From: Salminus brasiliensis
Lineage: Eukaryota > Chordata > Actinopteri > Characiformes > Bryconidae
DNA: 64,000 nucleotides
Direction of reading: 5' to 3'
Assembly: GCF_030463535.1 (NCBI RefSeq)
Contig: NC_132880.1
Span: forward strand, 33,777,842 to 33,841,841
Positions within the stretch are counted from its first letter, which is position 1, and each line of letters opens with the position of its first letter. The notes under the pieces were generated by a model. It was not told the DNA's origin. It saw nothing but the letters and a program-made list of their open reading frames with translations, and searched no databases. This document shows positions 9,721-21,830 of the stretch, in pieces. The translations under genes and the position numbers were made by a program.

Positions 9721-11480
9721 ATAAACATACAGTCTAAAGTTTGGGCCTAAAATGTAGTTGGTGTTAAATGTCAAAGTAGTCCCCATCAGACATCATCAGT
9801 AGTCTTTTACCATCATCAGCATTGCTTATACAAGTCAGACCACTCATGTAAGTGAACAGGTTGTTTTACTTACCAAATCAAATATTTGTCTGTTAGTGTT
9901 TCAGACACCGTGACCCTTGCGTCCTATCAAACACCACTCAGAAACATTATGCAGAATATTGTTGGATTTCTCCTTTAATTAAATTAGCCATAGCTCAAAT
10001 GAGTGTGTCAAAAAGACAAACGTGTGAAGCAGAGGTGGAGGGCTCTGTGCCAGAAAGTAACAAATCCAGCCCAGGACTATTTTATTTACCTAGACAGCTT
10101 TCATTAGCTCAAACCAGCAGCAGAGCTATGCAGACAGTCCAGTCTGACTCAGTCATGCTTTCTCTTGTCCTTTTAGACTCCCAAAGTGTCCCATGCTGTC
10201 CACATAAAATCCAGTCATGTTCTTTAATGAGTCTTCAGCGGTTCTCTTTGCTGGCTTGGTGAAGTATGGTAGAGTAACACAGATGAGGGAGACCTCTATG
10301 AAACTGTTGTTGGAGATTCCCCGGGGAGCAAGTAGAGAACGCCAAAGACTATGATTCCTTGTAATTGGATAGAGCGGGTATAAAGTTTTAAAAGGCCACA
10401 GTCAGCCATTTTCTTAGGCTTTGTTTGTTTTGGATTGAGGATTGTTAGTACTACCTTGTCCTTTGGTTGATTGGTTGTATTTGGTTGATTGGTTGTATTT
10501 GGTTTTATTTACTTATGTTGCATTCCCTTTATTGGATTGTTTATGTTGCTGCTGAATTCTGTATTTTTGTATTGTTTGTAGATAAAACCATCCATCCTTT
10601 ACGATTATCCCTTAACATCCATTCTTTCCTCATCCATGTACCATTGTCAAACATCCATAATCCCTCAATATTTCCATTCTTCCAACCATTCATCCAGCCA
10701 TTCTTCAAGCCTTTGTGTGAATAAACATTGATTGCAAGCCTGTTCATCCTTCTGTGTTTTAATGGACCCACCATCATACTAGCCAACCTGCTATTTCCAT
10801 GCTATCCAACAATCTTCTACAACTGTAGTGTTGTGCTTTGGCCCAACAGAGGTTTGACGGTTCTAGTACAACGCCAGCCAAAGTTGATCCATTTAAGAGT
10901 TACCCTAACTCTGCACCCTTTGCCCAACTAGCCTGTTTTATACTAAGGTTATATGAATAAAGCCATAGAACAACTTTGTTTGATGAAACATTTTGTAAAG
11001 AGCCTTTACGTGGACATTTGAACAATACTACATATACTATTTTACAAAATTAGCTCTTCTATAGCAACCCTTTGTTGCACATTCGTTTGTCAGAGTGTAT
11101 CTGTTGGTTATTACCTTATAATTACCTTATGGCTTGGTCACCCTTGGCCAGTAGCTTTTAGTAGCATGACAATCTGAGAGTGTCAGGGGAGTGGTGGTGA
11201 GATGAACAAAAAGACAAGATAAAACTAGGCTGGAGGGCAAGAAATGGTTGTATATCTACATTACAGCAGACTTGTAAACTATGAGCTGACGTCTGTGTGA
11301 TGGAAACTTGGGGATAAAGCTGTGGAAAGACAAAAGAAGAGCACTTCACTACCCTGTTATCTCCTTACTGTGTTTGGAGCTTTCAGCAGTCAAATAAAGG
11401 CAGTGTGAAAAGACATTAGAGGAGTCCTAAAGAGAGACTCTTTTTGTGGAGAAAGTGAGGATGGAATAACAGAACTGTAC
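9721..11480. other. unannotated sequence
   Basis: No gene recognised. A direct duplication of TTGGTTGATTGGTTGTATT (two copies) lies at about 10463-10503, and CATCC-rich low-complexity sequence at 10586-10700. Confidence 0.5.
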
Positions 11481-11825
11481 CGATGTCTAGTGATTCATCC
11501 AGCCTGTTCATTCACCAGTTCACATTTTGCAGACTGCGTACCACAAACACACACCCCACAAGACCTGACATATGCAGATGTTCTGACCCAGACTTCTAGC
11601 CATCACGATCTGCCCTTTTTGGCTCAGATCCGTACACTCATCCATTTGTCCTGCTTCTTACACACTACCTTCACGAACTGATATATCCACCTTCTTGACA
11701 GATGCCACCGTAACCAGATAATGAAAGTTATCCACTTTATCTGGCAGGGGTTTTAATGTTATGGCTGATCGGTGTACATTCGGTGTACATTCAGTGTACA
11801 TTCTTTATGTTATGGCTGATCGGGG
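11481..11825. mobile_element. MITE-like element (family B), with short tandem end repeats
   Basis: The right part contains CTTGACAGATGCCACCGTAA and TTTTAATGTTATGGCTGATC, which match the minus strand of the inverted-repeat element at 23121-23592. At 11771-11803 the end sequence GGTGTACATTC is repeated three times, and TTATGGCTGATCGG then recurs just before the SINE. Confidence 0.65.
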
Positions 11826-12105
11826 GGCAGTGGTGGCTCAGCGGTTAGAGCGCCGGGATATCGATAACAGGGTTGCGGGTTCGATTCCCGGGCTCGGCAA
11901 GCTGCCACTGTTGGGCCCTTGAGCAAGACCCTTTACCTTCTCTGCTCCCCGGGCACTGGAGTTGGCTGCCCACCGTTCTGGGTGTGTGTCTACTCACTGC
12001 CCCTAGTGAACTACTAGTGTGTGTGTGTTCACTACCACAGATGGGTTAAATGCAGACGACACATTTAGCTGTACGGTGACAAATATGTGCACCTTTACCT
12101 TTCTG
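11826..12105 (+). mobile_element. tRNA-derived SINE, best copy
   Basis: The A-box TGGCTCAGCGG (11834-11844) and B-box GGTTCGATTCC (11878-11888) match Pol III consensus with a tRNA-like 33-nt gap. The body (CTGCCACTGTTGGGCCCTTG) and tail (TGGGTTAAATGCAGACGACA) follow. It lacks an acceptor-stem pair, so it is not a functional tRNA. Related copies: 9149 (minus), 7037, 32575 and 48723. Confidence 0.9.
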
Positions 12106-12464
12106 CTGCCTCTGTAACACTAAGCAACTGTAAACACACTAGCTTCATTCTTCAGATGATTTTTCACTGCTGTCACTTGTATTTACTGTTAATGGAACTT
12201 TCATGAAAAGTTGAACTGAAAGAAACAAAAGAACATCCAGCAAATACAGATCTTTTGTGCTTAGGTGCCTTTTATCTAGACTAACCTCATCTAGATTAAT
12301 ATAGACTGATCTTTGCTCTGACAGCTCCTGTCTGGGTCATGTTGTTCCTCTTCCATCAGTGACTAATATTCCTCCATGTCCTTCATGATGGAACCAGTAA
12401 AACAGTAAGGATTCACTTAGAAGCGACATTTTGATTAGAGCTTATTCTGTTCTCTCCCTCTCTC

Positions 12465-12506
<42 letters not shown>

Positions 12507-13659
12507 ACTCTCTCTCTCTCTCCCTCTCTCTCTGTGTTTTAATTGCTGTGAATAATGCTTAAAATAACATCTCTTCGGTTCCTGAGAGCTACTTGGATGA
12601 CCTTTTCCCAGCTCTGCTGTGTTGTGACAGAGTCATTTTCCAGTCCTTAATGCACTCAGAGTGTACTCTGTTCGGAGGCAGTGTTCACAGGGTGCTAATC
12701 TCTGCCTCTCAACACCTCACCGCACACACTCATTAAGAGTAGGGGTCCTAAAAGGGTCCCTGACACTTTGGAGTTGGATGTGCTAATGACTTGTATTTCT
12801 GAATATAAAAGATGAGGATGGTTTTAGGTTCTGTGCCAAAGCTGACAGTGTGAGATTTAATACCGTTCTCTGTCTCTGTGTAAGAGTAGAGGCTCTTTAA
12901 GAAAGGCCAACTCACAAAGTACACCATTCTGCACACTGTTACAATAATAATAATAATATTTTAATTTTAATAATAATAATAATTATTATTATTATACAAT
13001 ATCGTGAAACAACTTGGGTTGCTTGTTTAACCCTTTAACAGTCACGCTAAGAAATGACCTGTTCATGAAGCAGATATGCAAGTCAATCGGCGAGGTAATT
13101 CTAAGCATGTAAATAATATAATTACTTACATGCTTGAAGTCACTGCAATACCATAAAACTAGAATATAGTCAAGTTTTAAAACATTGGTAAATGTGTCTA
13201 TACCTCTAGTTACAGCCTCATAAATATTTGATATTTGTAACATGTGACGCTTTTAGTTACCCACCTATCCAGACAGCAGTAGCTATAGCCATTCAAAGCC
13301 AAGTGTTCTTCAATGAGTCTCAGCTACGATGGCTATGGCAGGATTAATGAGCATTACTAGCACATATCTTATTTTATGAAGAGTAAATGGATTTAAAGCT
13401 TTAAAGAAGCCAAATCTGATGGTAACACATTTATTATTCAGTCTAGCAAGGAAATTGGTAATATGATCTTGTGCTGTGTTTCTAATGAGCTAACTAATTC
13501 TGTTTACCCTAACTGGGCAACTCAACGAGTGGTCACAGTGCACTTTTTGGGGTAACAGAGATACATTTAATGCTGTGTTTCTGCAGTTAAACAAAAATGT
13601 AATTGTCAGGGGGTGTCGAACATTTAAAAAAAAACAAAAACATTCTCTCAGCTTTCAGA
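12106..13659. other. unannotated sequence with simple repeats
   Basis: Holds a CT-rich tract at 12449-12533 and an AAT-rich tract near 12943-12996. No gene is seen. Confidence 0.5.
12449..12533. repeat. (CT)n polypyrimidine tract
   Basis: Nearly pure CT repeat with a few C insertions. Confidence 0.95.
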
Positions 13660-13948
13660 CAATGATACATACACGGACCCAGAGTAGTGGCCATTCACCT
13701 CAGCACCCAAATGTGGGTAAGGTGCCTTGCCTAAGGGTACCTCTGCCATGGATGTTGGGGAGAAAGTGCTGTTCCATTACTCCCCCAACCCCACTTTCCT
13801 ACCAATGCAAGGGATTAAACCAGCAACCAGCAACTTCTTCTTTAACCTGTAGGCCACAGCTGCCCCAAAGCGGTCATGTCCATAAGGGGATTAAACCCTG
13901 GGACCCTGGCATTTCTAGCACCATGCTCTGACCAAATTAGCTAACCAG
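13660..13948 (-). mobile_element. retroposon-like remnant
   Basis: GGTGCCTTGCCTAAGGGTAC and GGGATTAAACCAGCAACC segments are typical of the body and B-box side of decayed fish SINEs. No intact promoter boxes are visible. Confidence 0.35.

Positions 13949-14014
<66 letters not shown>
13949..14014. repeat. compound (CT)n(TA)n microsatellite
   Basis: A CT run passes directly into a TA run of about 20 units. Confidence 0.95.
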
Positions 14015-14015
<1 letters not shown>

Positions 14016-14329
14016 TTTTTTTTTTCTTAAGGCATTTTCTCTGCCTCCATTTTCTTCCCTTCTCTCTCTTCTGTCTCCCTCCCTCCCCCTTCCCATCTTT
14101 TTTTACTCCCTCACCTTTTCTCTCTGTCTCTTTTTTCATTCTTTCTCCTTCACTCATCTGTCTCTCTCCCTACTCAGTCATGTGTGTAAGACCCTGAGGC
14201 ACTCTCTATTTTCCTCCGCAGGCTTTACTATAAAGTAGCTTGGTTTTCACTGTCTTTGGAACCTGTAAAATTTACACCCACATAAAAAGGTAAATAGCCT
14301 GCAAGGCCTTACTGATATAAGCTACTGAT
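14015..14329. other. pyrimidine-rich sequence
   Basis: Strongly T/C-biased to about 14170, then ordinary AT-rich DNA. No gene is seen. Confidence 0.5.
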
Positions 14330-14640
14330 TGTCTCCCTATTACAATTTTATGGACGGTGTAATTCAGATGGACACAACACAGCCTCCTGGAAGCCGCTCC
14401 GGCTCGGGAGATCGCAGAGCAGCCCCCCCGGAGACGACTGATTTCAAATGCATTACTGTTTAAGTCAGCTTAAGGAATTTATGGAAAAAGACAACATCAC
14501 TGACAAATCATTATTGCCTTTTATAAACAAAACAGAGCCTGCAGCGAGATCCCAAATCACAGAATGGAAGGCCTTTAAGGCTTCGGCTGAAGAGATGACA
14601 TACAGTTGCTTGGAATGCATCCAGGTATCTGTGCACCATG
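14330..14640. promoter_or_regulatory. candidate conserved non-coding element
   Basis: A unique, GC-balanced block with octamer-like ATTTCAAATGCATTAC and TTTATAAAC. The plus-strand frame from 14448 is open for 65 codons but has no splice sites or known domain. Likely regulatory rather than coding; untested. Confidence 0.22.
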
Positions 14641-14837
14641 TTTAAAGGGAGAGTTCAGTCAATAATGCTAACGCTGCTAACAATCAAAGCAAAGTCGATA
14701 GTCACTGAAGAGGCATTATTTAAGTGCCATCATGTTAATTGTGTTCTAGGCTGTAAGTTAGCAGGTATGGCTAACCCTTTCCTCTGAAGGTTAAATTTGC
14801 CTTGAATTCCTGGTTTACAGTAATGATACATGCAGCA

Positions 14838-14876
<39 letters not shown>

Positions 14877-15240
14877 CTTTTAGCTAGCTGATGAACAAAT
14901 GCATTGTAGCATTTACAGGGGTGACAAAAGATTCTGATGCACTGATCTGAATGTAGTGAGCTGTATTGAGCTATACTGATATTGAGATATTGGGTTGAGA
15001 TATTGACTGTAATCATATCTAAGTATATTGCTGCATATTTTTCCAATATTTTTCCAATGAAAAGTATTTATCCGTTTTTAGTTTTCTCCATCGTTTGAAC
15101 TTTGTAGCTACTCTGTTCACTGTGTGAATGCTTCTAGATGAACAGACCGATAGAAATGCTCTCAATTACTTGGAATAAACTCTTATTGTACATTCACTTC
15201 CATTCAAAGTTAAGCCCATCTTTGCCTTCTCCTGGAAACT
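14641..15240. other. unannotated sequence with a (CA)n tract
   Basis: A (CA)n run lies at about 14839-14873. The rest has no recognised feature. Confidence 0.5.
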
Positions 15241-15460
15241 CACCATCTTACATATACATGCTTTTCACTGGACAGTAACGATATAAACAGGCTAAGTGCC
15301 AATATTTTCATGTAAATCTGCTCCAGAGATTCCTGTTCTACTGGCAGTAATTCTCTACAGGGACTAGATAAACTAGTGTGGCTGAATGCATTAATTAGCA
15401 CTACTATGTAAAGTGGTGACTGTCTTTCTACCTTGGACCACTTTTGCATACTGGGAACAT
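15241..15460. mobile_element. MITE-like family A, fragment
   Basis: CTGTTCTACTGGCAGTAATT and CTCTACAGGGACTAGATA match parts of the copies at 51095-51150 and 56385-56420. Both ends are missing. Confidence 0.6.
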
Positions 15461-16889
15461 CTTACAGTTACAGTCTTGCCATCAAAAATTGTCTCTTGTT
15501 AAAGTCTCTCAGATCTTGACGCTTGTCCATTTTCCTGTTTCCAGCACATCAGCTTTAAAAACAGACTGCTCACTTGCTGCCTTATATATCTCAACCCTGA
15601 CAGGTGCCATTGGAATCTGATGATCAATGCTATTCATTTAACTTATTGTTATTTAAGCCATTTTCTAATTCAAATCACAAGAAAATACTACATGCAGTCG
15701 TAAATAAATAAAAACACAAGTATGTAGTCATTTACACACACAGACTACACTAGAATAGTTAGCTTTGCAGTGTATTTCCAGCGTTAAATCTTTTCATCTT
15801 TTCAGTTTGAACTGCAAATACCATTTGATAGCAGATATATCCCGAAATACCTTCTTAGGAGACTGACACAAATATCACTGGGGTTCATTAAGTTGCCCTT
15901 CGCTGCTGCTTAAGTTTAAGCTAAGAGGCACTTACTCTGTGCAGAGATGCCATCACGCTGTGTTCACAATGAGTCGCAAATGCCAGAGTTTAATGTGTTC
16001 TGCATCTGTGCTACACTTCACCACAGTTTAATTCTTACCCATTCCTCCATCTCTCTATAATGCTCATTATCTTGCTCTCTCTCTCTCTCTCTCACTCTTT
16101 CTTTTTCTCTTCCAACAGACTTTTATGTAGGAAACTTCTGTTCAGATGATGCTAATGCATGATGCCAAGCCTTGGCTTAGGAGCACCCTTAAACATAAAG
16201 GTGCTTCAGGATAGTTCTTTGAGGACTGCCATAGAAGAATCACTCTGAGAGACTATTTACACCTGGCTTTAATGTGCTTTTTTGGTGATCGGATCACTTT
16301 CGGATTTCACTTGTCCGCATGAAAAGGCAGGTGTAAAAACCCCCAAGACGCATTATGATCAGATAACTATCAGATCACTCAAACCGGAGGTGGTAAGAGA
16401 CATAATACGTCCACATTCATGATGTGACCGGGTTTCCGTCAGGCACGCATCTGTTAATACGAGTAATATTTACTGCGGATCTTGGCTTCTTTCTCCCTCT
16501 TGCTCCATCTCCCTCTGTTGTCCTCTCTCGCTGTGTGTGTTTGTGTGTGTGTTCTCGCTCATGCTTATTCATTGTTAGATAAGAGCAGCATTAAAGAGTG
16601 TGTCCCCTTGTCCGCAGTCTCCCAGAGCAGGACAGTTTTGATGAGAAACTGTTGATAACAGAAGTGAAATGGAAATGACGTGCGGGTTGGTGTGCTTTTA
16701 TGTGGGAAAGTGAAATCAGGTCGCATCAGGTCACACTGGGAACACATTTTAATGACAAGTGTAAACAGAATCCAGTCAAAGTAGATCCAGATACTTTTGC
16801 CATGGATACATAATGCATGTTAACAAGACCCCGTTTCCACCTGGTTCCTTTATCCGTTTCGTATCTGGATAAGGCCAAGCCCCATACAA
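15461..16889. other. unannotated sequence
   Basis: Ordinary intergenic sequence with a short CT tract near 16075. No gene is seen. Confidence 0.5.
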
Positions 16890-17161
16890 ATGCTGGAATG
16901 ATGGATGGTGCTTCATGTAATACTTTTGGGGTGAGTTGGGGAGTTGGGGAGAAGGTAGGGCGGTGATCGTTCTAACGCTCTTGTCGCTGAATGCAATCAA
17001 ATGTTCACAGCAATGCTCCAAAATATAGTAGAAAGCCTTTTCTAGACAGTAGAGACAGTTACTCCAACAAAAGCAGGATAAACTCTTAAACTTTTAATAC
17101 ATTTGAATTTGGAAGAAACAATGAATGAGCAGGTGTCCCAATACTTTAGTCCATATAGTGT
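16890..17161. mobile_element. MITE-like family A, truncated
   Basis: Shares GGAATGATGGATGGTGCT, CTCTTGTCGCTGAATGCAAT and the end AGGTGTCCCAATACTTTAGT with the fuller copy at 58600-59012. The left end is absent. Confidence 0.8.
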
Positions 17162-17649
17162 CATTTCACAACAGCACTGTCTTGTCTTTTACTGACATTT
17201 GGCAAACACTGCACTGGAATTTTTTTTTCTCTTGTTTTAGATGAAGGGAACTGAATTTGACACTCAGGTCCGGGTCAGGTAGGAGGAATACTAAAAGCAT
17301 GCAATGACACCATTCGAAATACAATAAGGGATAAGTATATAAATTTGGACTGTTGAGATCAAGGAGATAAACAAGGTACCTAAGCGGGCCCCCATTACAG
17401 CAGTGCCCTGATATGGAACAAAGTGTAACAGCAGCAAATTCAATGGGACAGTTATATCAGTAATTGTACAGCAGACAGTGTGGGAAAACTACAGCATTTA
17501 TCAGACTATGAACTGCACAGTACTGTAAACATTGCAAAACCTTACGATGCTGAATTATTAAATTGCAGCTATGCCCTGATGTGAAATAACAGTAATAATG
17601 GTAGCTGCAGTCTCACCCCTAGTGAAAAGTCTGTAAAACTTTGCAATCC
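17162..17649. other. unannotated sequence
   Basis: Nothing recognised. Confidence 0.5.
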
Positions 17650-19835
17650 TACAGTGCACTAAAGTGTACTCATAGCCACAATTACAATCAGTGCACTTAA
17701 AGAGTGCTAAGCTGTGCAGAAACAAAAGCATAACTACTTTAACTGTGTACTCAACTGTGCAAAAATGGAACTATTGTAAGTATACTTTGGTAGACATACT
17801 ACTGTATATGTATTTTAATCCATATTTTACATACATAAAATATTTGTTACAAACATACAAAACACATTACCTATTACAACTACATCACTATCACACATTA
17901 TAAAAATTATACATAAAACTAGTAAAACACTTTAAGACAGTCAATCTAGTTTCAAGTCCTGGATTTATGCTCTTGCTAGAAGTGATGGGAACAATTAATG
18001 TAATGAAATGACCAATTTTTTGACCAGTGTCACACCTACTAAGGGTTATAAAGTGCAGATTACAAATACACGCCCAGTATGCATATTGATGGTGCAAAGA
18101 GAGCCAATGGGAAGGTTGTGGGTTTTACTCAGATAGGATGGCCTGTACGAAGTGTGGCATTATTGTTGGTGCCAGAGAGGCTGGTTTGAGCATTTCTAGA
18201 ACTGATGATCTGCTGGGAGTTTAAGCACATCTGCACAGTTTACAAAAGCCCAACTTTAATTGTGTTAAGTGTACTTAACTGTGCTAAACCTGTAAACCTA
18301 GGTAGAACATCCTACTGCATATGTATTTACACCTATATTTTACATACTGTAATCTTAAAGTGTAACTAATGTTTTATAACGTATTATAGCTGTGTTACTA
18401 TTATACACAGAGTTCATTAGAAACATACTAAAATACACATTAAATATATTTACAATAATAACACTAACTGGAAGTAACATGACATCAGCAATCACCTTCA
18501 CACAGCTCTGCATTAGTGTTTACTGCAGCACTCAATCAACACGAAGCCACACTCAGCAGAAGAGAAGGAAATAGCTTGTTCTTACAGCCATCAACACTGT
18601 GGCCAAGCAGCTACAGCACCATATATAAACTGTTAGCAAACACATAGGGGACTTCTCACTGATGGTGAGGAACGGAGGAAAGACACACCCAGTATAGGTG
18701 GCACCAGAAACCAATGAGAAATTTGTGAGTTTTACTCAGTTTGTATTCCACACCCACACATACAAACCCACTGTATATTAATAAAGCAGCACAGCTGACT
18801 CAGTAACTGGGCTGGTGAGAAACATAAATATGAGAGAAATTATTAAATCCAGCATCAGTGCAGTTTATTTGTGTGTGTGTGTAATTCGCCAATGGCAACC
18901 AAATAAACTAATTTATTATAAGGTGATTTAACTCAAACGATCGCAAATTTTCATGTAACTCAAACCAGTTGAGTAATATGTGGGATAGATCCAGTTTATT
19001 AACAACAGACTTCATTTATTTGGGTAAAAATAGCTTTTGGGATTACAGTATACTAATTTTATGTGACATTGCAAGTATAAAAGTGAATAACTGTAGTAAA
19101 AAAGTAGTAATTATTTTGAATACACTTTGCATAAATATAGAAATATAATATTTTACAAAATCTATTCGAACACAAGTATTTAAGATGTACATTAAATTAA
19201 AATGAACTAAATCTTAACTAAAAGTATACTTCATACTAATGCATTTATGAAAAAAACATACCAAAGTTATCAAAGTTTACTTGCAAAAGTATCATATTAA
19301 TGTATTATGAACATATTTTAAGTAAGTACACATATTTGCTGGTACATCTCAGTAAATATTAAACACAGTTAAGCGCTCCTTTTCTCTACTAAGGACAACA
19401 TCTAGGAAGAAGCTGGTAGTCCATAGCTTGAAGCTATGTAGCCTCCTTTCAAAAGGAAAAGGAGCAAACAGTCTGTTAGCAAAGTGGGTAGAGCCTCCCA
19501 TGATGCAGGAGGTCTTTTTTCTGACACCTGCAGTTGTAAATATGACGTACATCTTTGATGCCTAGTAAATCTGACAGATGGACCTTGTAATCCTTGGTAG
19601 GTGTGACCATATGTGGCCGATCAATCAGCATTTCTAAGACATGTATAATAGTGATGCAATTATAATGTGTATTAAATGTGAAATATGTATTTGAATATAT
19701 AAGCAGTAGTATGTGTAAGTATACTTAAACTACTTAAATCTTAAGTGTTAATTCAAGTATAATGAGTACAAACATAGTTGTTTCATTTTAGCCCTAATCA
19801 TTAGTGTGACCATGAGTACATCTTAGTGCACTGTA
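17650..19835. mobile_element. 2.2-kb terminal-inverted-repeat element, non-autonomous
   Basis: The left end (17650-17673) begins TACAGTGCACTAA and continues to TGTACTCAT. The right end (19812-19835), read on the minus strand, matches it at 22 of 24 positions, and weaker similarity continues inward. Both termini carry TA at the outer edge. The interior is AT-rich, holds several AAGTATACTT near-palindromes and has no transposase frame. It also contains a diverged internal direct duplication (17790-18136 and 18304-18745). The superfamily cannot be named from the ends alone. Confidence 0.75.
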
Positions 19836-21474
19836 CCATAAAAATAGCATATTTGAGTCTACTTGTTTTTCACTATGGCATGAACACATTTGTGGTGTGT
19901 GACTTTTCCAGAGCAGTGAAGGTGTATTAACATCTGATTATTTGGTTGTAAATCGTCCATGTTAGACCTGGCACTGTTATGCTGTTCATTTTCAAGTTTG
20001 AAGTTTATTAATCACAGATACCCTCAAAATAATAAACAAAAATCCTCTTCAAACATATACTCAACCTTTTGGCTGGAAGTGCACAAATCTCCGTATTTAT
20101 AGATTTGCATCTGCACATTTCTTCCATTTCCCAAGCTTCTTCAAACTACGTGTGTGGGGTGTTCCTGTATTAAATGGCCATCGTGTTCTAGTGCTCCCCA
20201 TGACCTGCCAAGGATAAAGAATCTGTTTACTGTGAATTGCACCCCGCTCCCTTCCAACTACCATCTGCCACTTAGTACGCTGCTGTGTAGATCCCACTAA
20301 AAATAGAGCCTCTGATTGACTCCTGAGGGGAAGGGGGCCCTTGTTGCCCAGAGTCTCTGAAATAGCCTCACAAAGTGAACAAAATCCAGATCCATTCACC
20401 GCCAGTCAGCAAATATGGGACTATTCATTTGATCAGTCAATGGTGTCAAGTGTGTGGTTCACAAAAGTAGAAGCTTCTACATCAGGGCAGGCTCATTCCA
20501 CTGACTAGCCAATCACGAAGCAGTGTCTCGTTTGCTGTCAGTGCTATCAAGAGGCAGGTTTCCTGAAGTCTTATGCTACCACACTGAGATACATCATAAG
20601 AATCAGGCTTTTACTAACTGTACATTCTACTTTATGTTGATAGTATCCGCTTCCCTAAGGGAATAAAATACTTAAGTGATTGTAAACCGTTAACTTTCAT
20701 GCCAATCAACAGAGTTTCGGCACATTTTAGTGTATTTCTTTATTAATACATCCAGCCAAATTCATATTTGTGTAAAATTAAATTGCCCACACTTTGTGAT
20801 TGTGCAAGGATTGGTACAGCCCTGCTACTAATTGGTACTTTTGTATTTTTCTTACATGTACTGTTTGAGCCTCTAAACGATGAAATGTTAAATGCTGCAA
20901 ATTTATGTATGTATGTCCATCCGAATTACAACAAATGCGCTCAACTAAAAGAGTTTCAGTCCCTTTTAGTGTTCTCTGGAAATGACACTAACGTTGTTGT
21001 GACTGGCTTTGCAGTGTTGCATTCACGTTCATGTGCCAAAATTGCTTTTTTGTTTATTTGTAATGTCAGAGGATTTGTAGCTTATTTGAAAAATGTGATG
21101 CATTTAAAAAAAATAATAAATTGTGAATGTGATTTTTGATTATTATTTGTTTTAATAACCTTTGAAGGAAAGGCTTGAAAAGGCTTTTTAAGATTGATTG
21201 ATCATTGTTTTCAAACAGCAGTGTTGCTTCAGCATCAATAAAAAAAGGAGTTTTAAAAAGGGTCTATTTCAAAAAAGCAATTAAACATTTTTCTGCATCA
21301 GTGCCAGTCAGCTGATGGGCTCCTTTTCCCTTTTCAAACATGAAAATTTTTCCTCTAGACCAGTAGTATTACAAAAAGGCTCCTGTTGAGCTATGAATGA
21401 GCTGTAGATTTACACTGCAGTTCAATAAGTTCACCCACAGTGACGTGGTGAGAAATGACATTATCCAGGTACCT
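19836..21474. other. unannotated sequence
   Basis: No gene recognised. The 123-residue plus frame at 20768-21139 is AT-rich, has no domain and no splice sites, and is probably chance. Confidence 0.5.
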
Positions 21475-21515
21475 TTCACTCTCTGTTTCACTCTCTGTTT
21501 CACTCTCTGTTTCAC
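21475..21515. repeat. 12-bp tandem repeat
   Basis: TTTCACTCTCTG is repeated about three and a half times. Confidence 0.9.
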
Positions 21516-21559
21516 ATGGTCACAGATGCCTGCTCGTGTACCTTTCTTTTGAAATCAAG

Positions 21560-21830
21560 GACATTAAGAAAGAGCCTCTCCGTTTTACTGCCATAACAGC
21601 CCCAACTCTTCTGAGAAAACTTTTCAGTAGATGTTGGAACATTGCTGTAAGGATTTGATCGCAATCAGGCACAATAGCATTAGTGAGGTCAGATAGGATC
21701 ACTCAAACCCAATAGTATTGGATGGAGTGCACAGCACCACTGTATTTAACTGTGTTTGGCTGTGTTTGAGGTTACTTTTGGGGTTCAGGTTTGAAGCCAT
21801 ACCTATGAATCCCAGACAAATGAACCATTC
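21560..21830. mobile_element. MITE-like family A, diverged copy
   Basis: TTGCTGTAAGGATTTGATCG, the following GCATTAGTGAGGTCAG and TTGGATGGAGTGCACAG match the 56130-56510 copy in order. The ends are not clear. Confidence 0.6.

Noticed and set aside
11826..11900. tRNA gene call
   Set aside because: The A and B boxes are good, but there is no paired acceptor stem and the sequence continues into a SINE body with copies elsewhere.
20768..21139. 123-residue plus-strand ORF with hydrophobic stretches
   Set aside because: AT-rich chance frame with no homologous motif and no exon borders.
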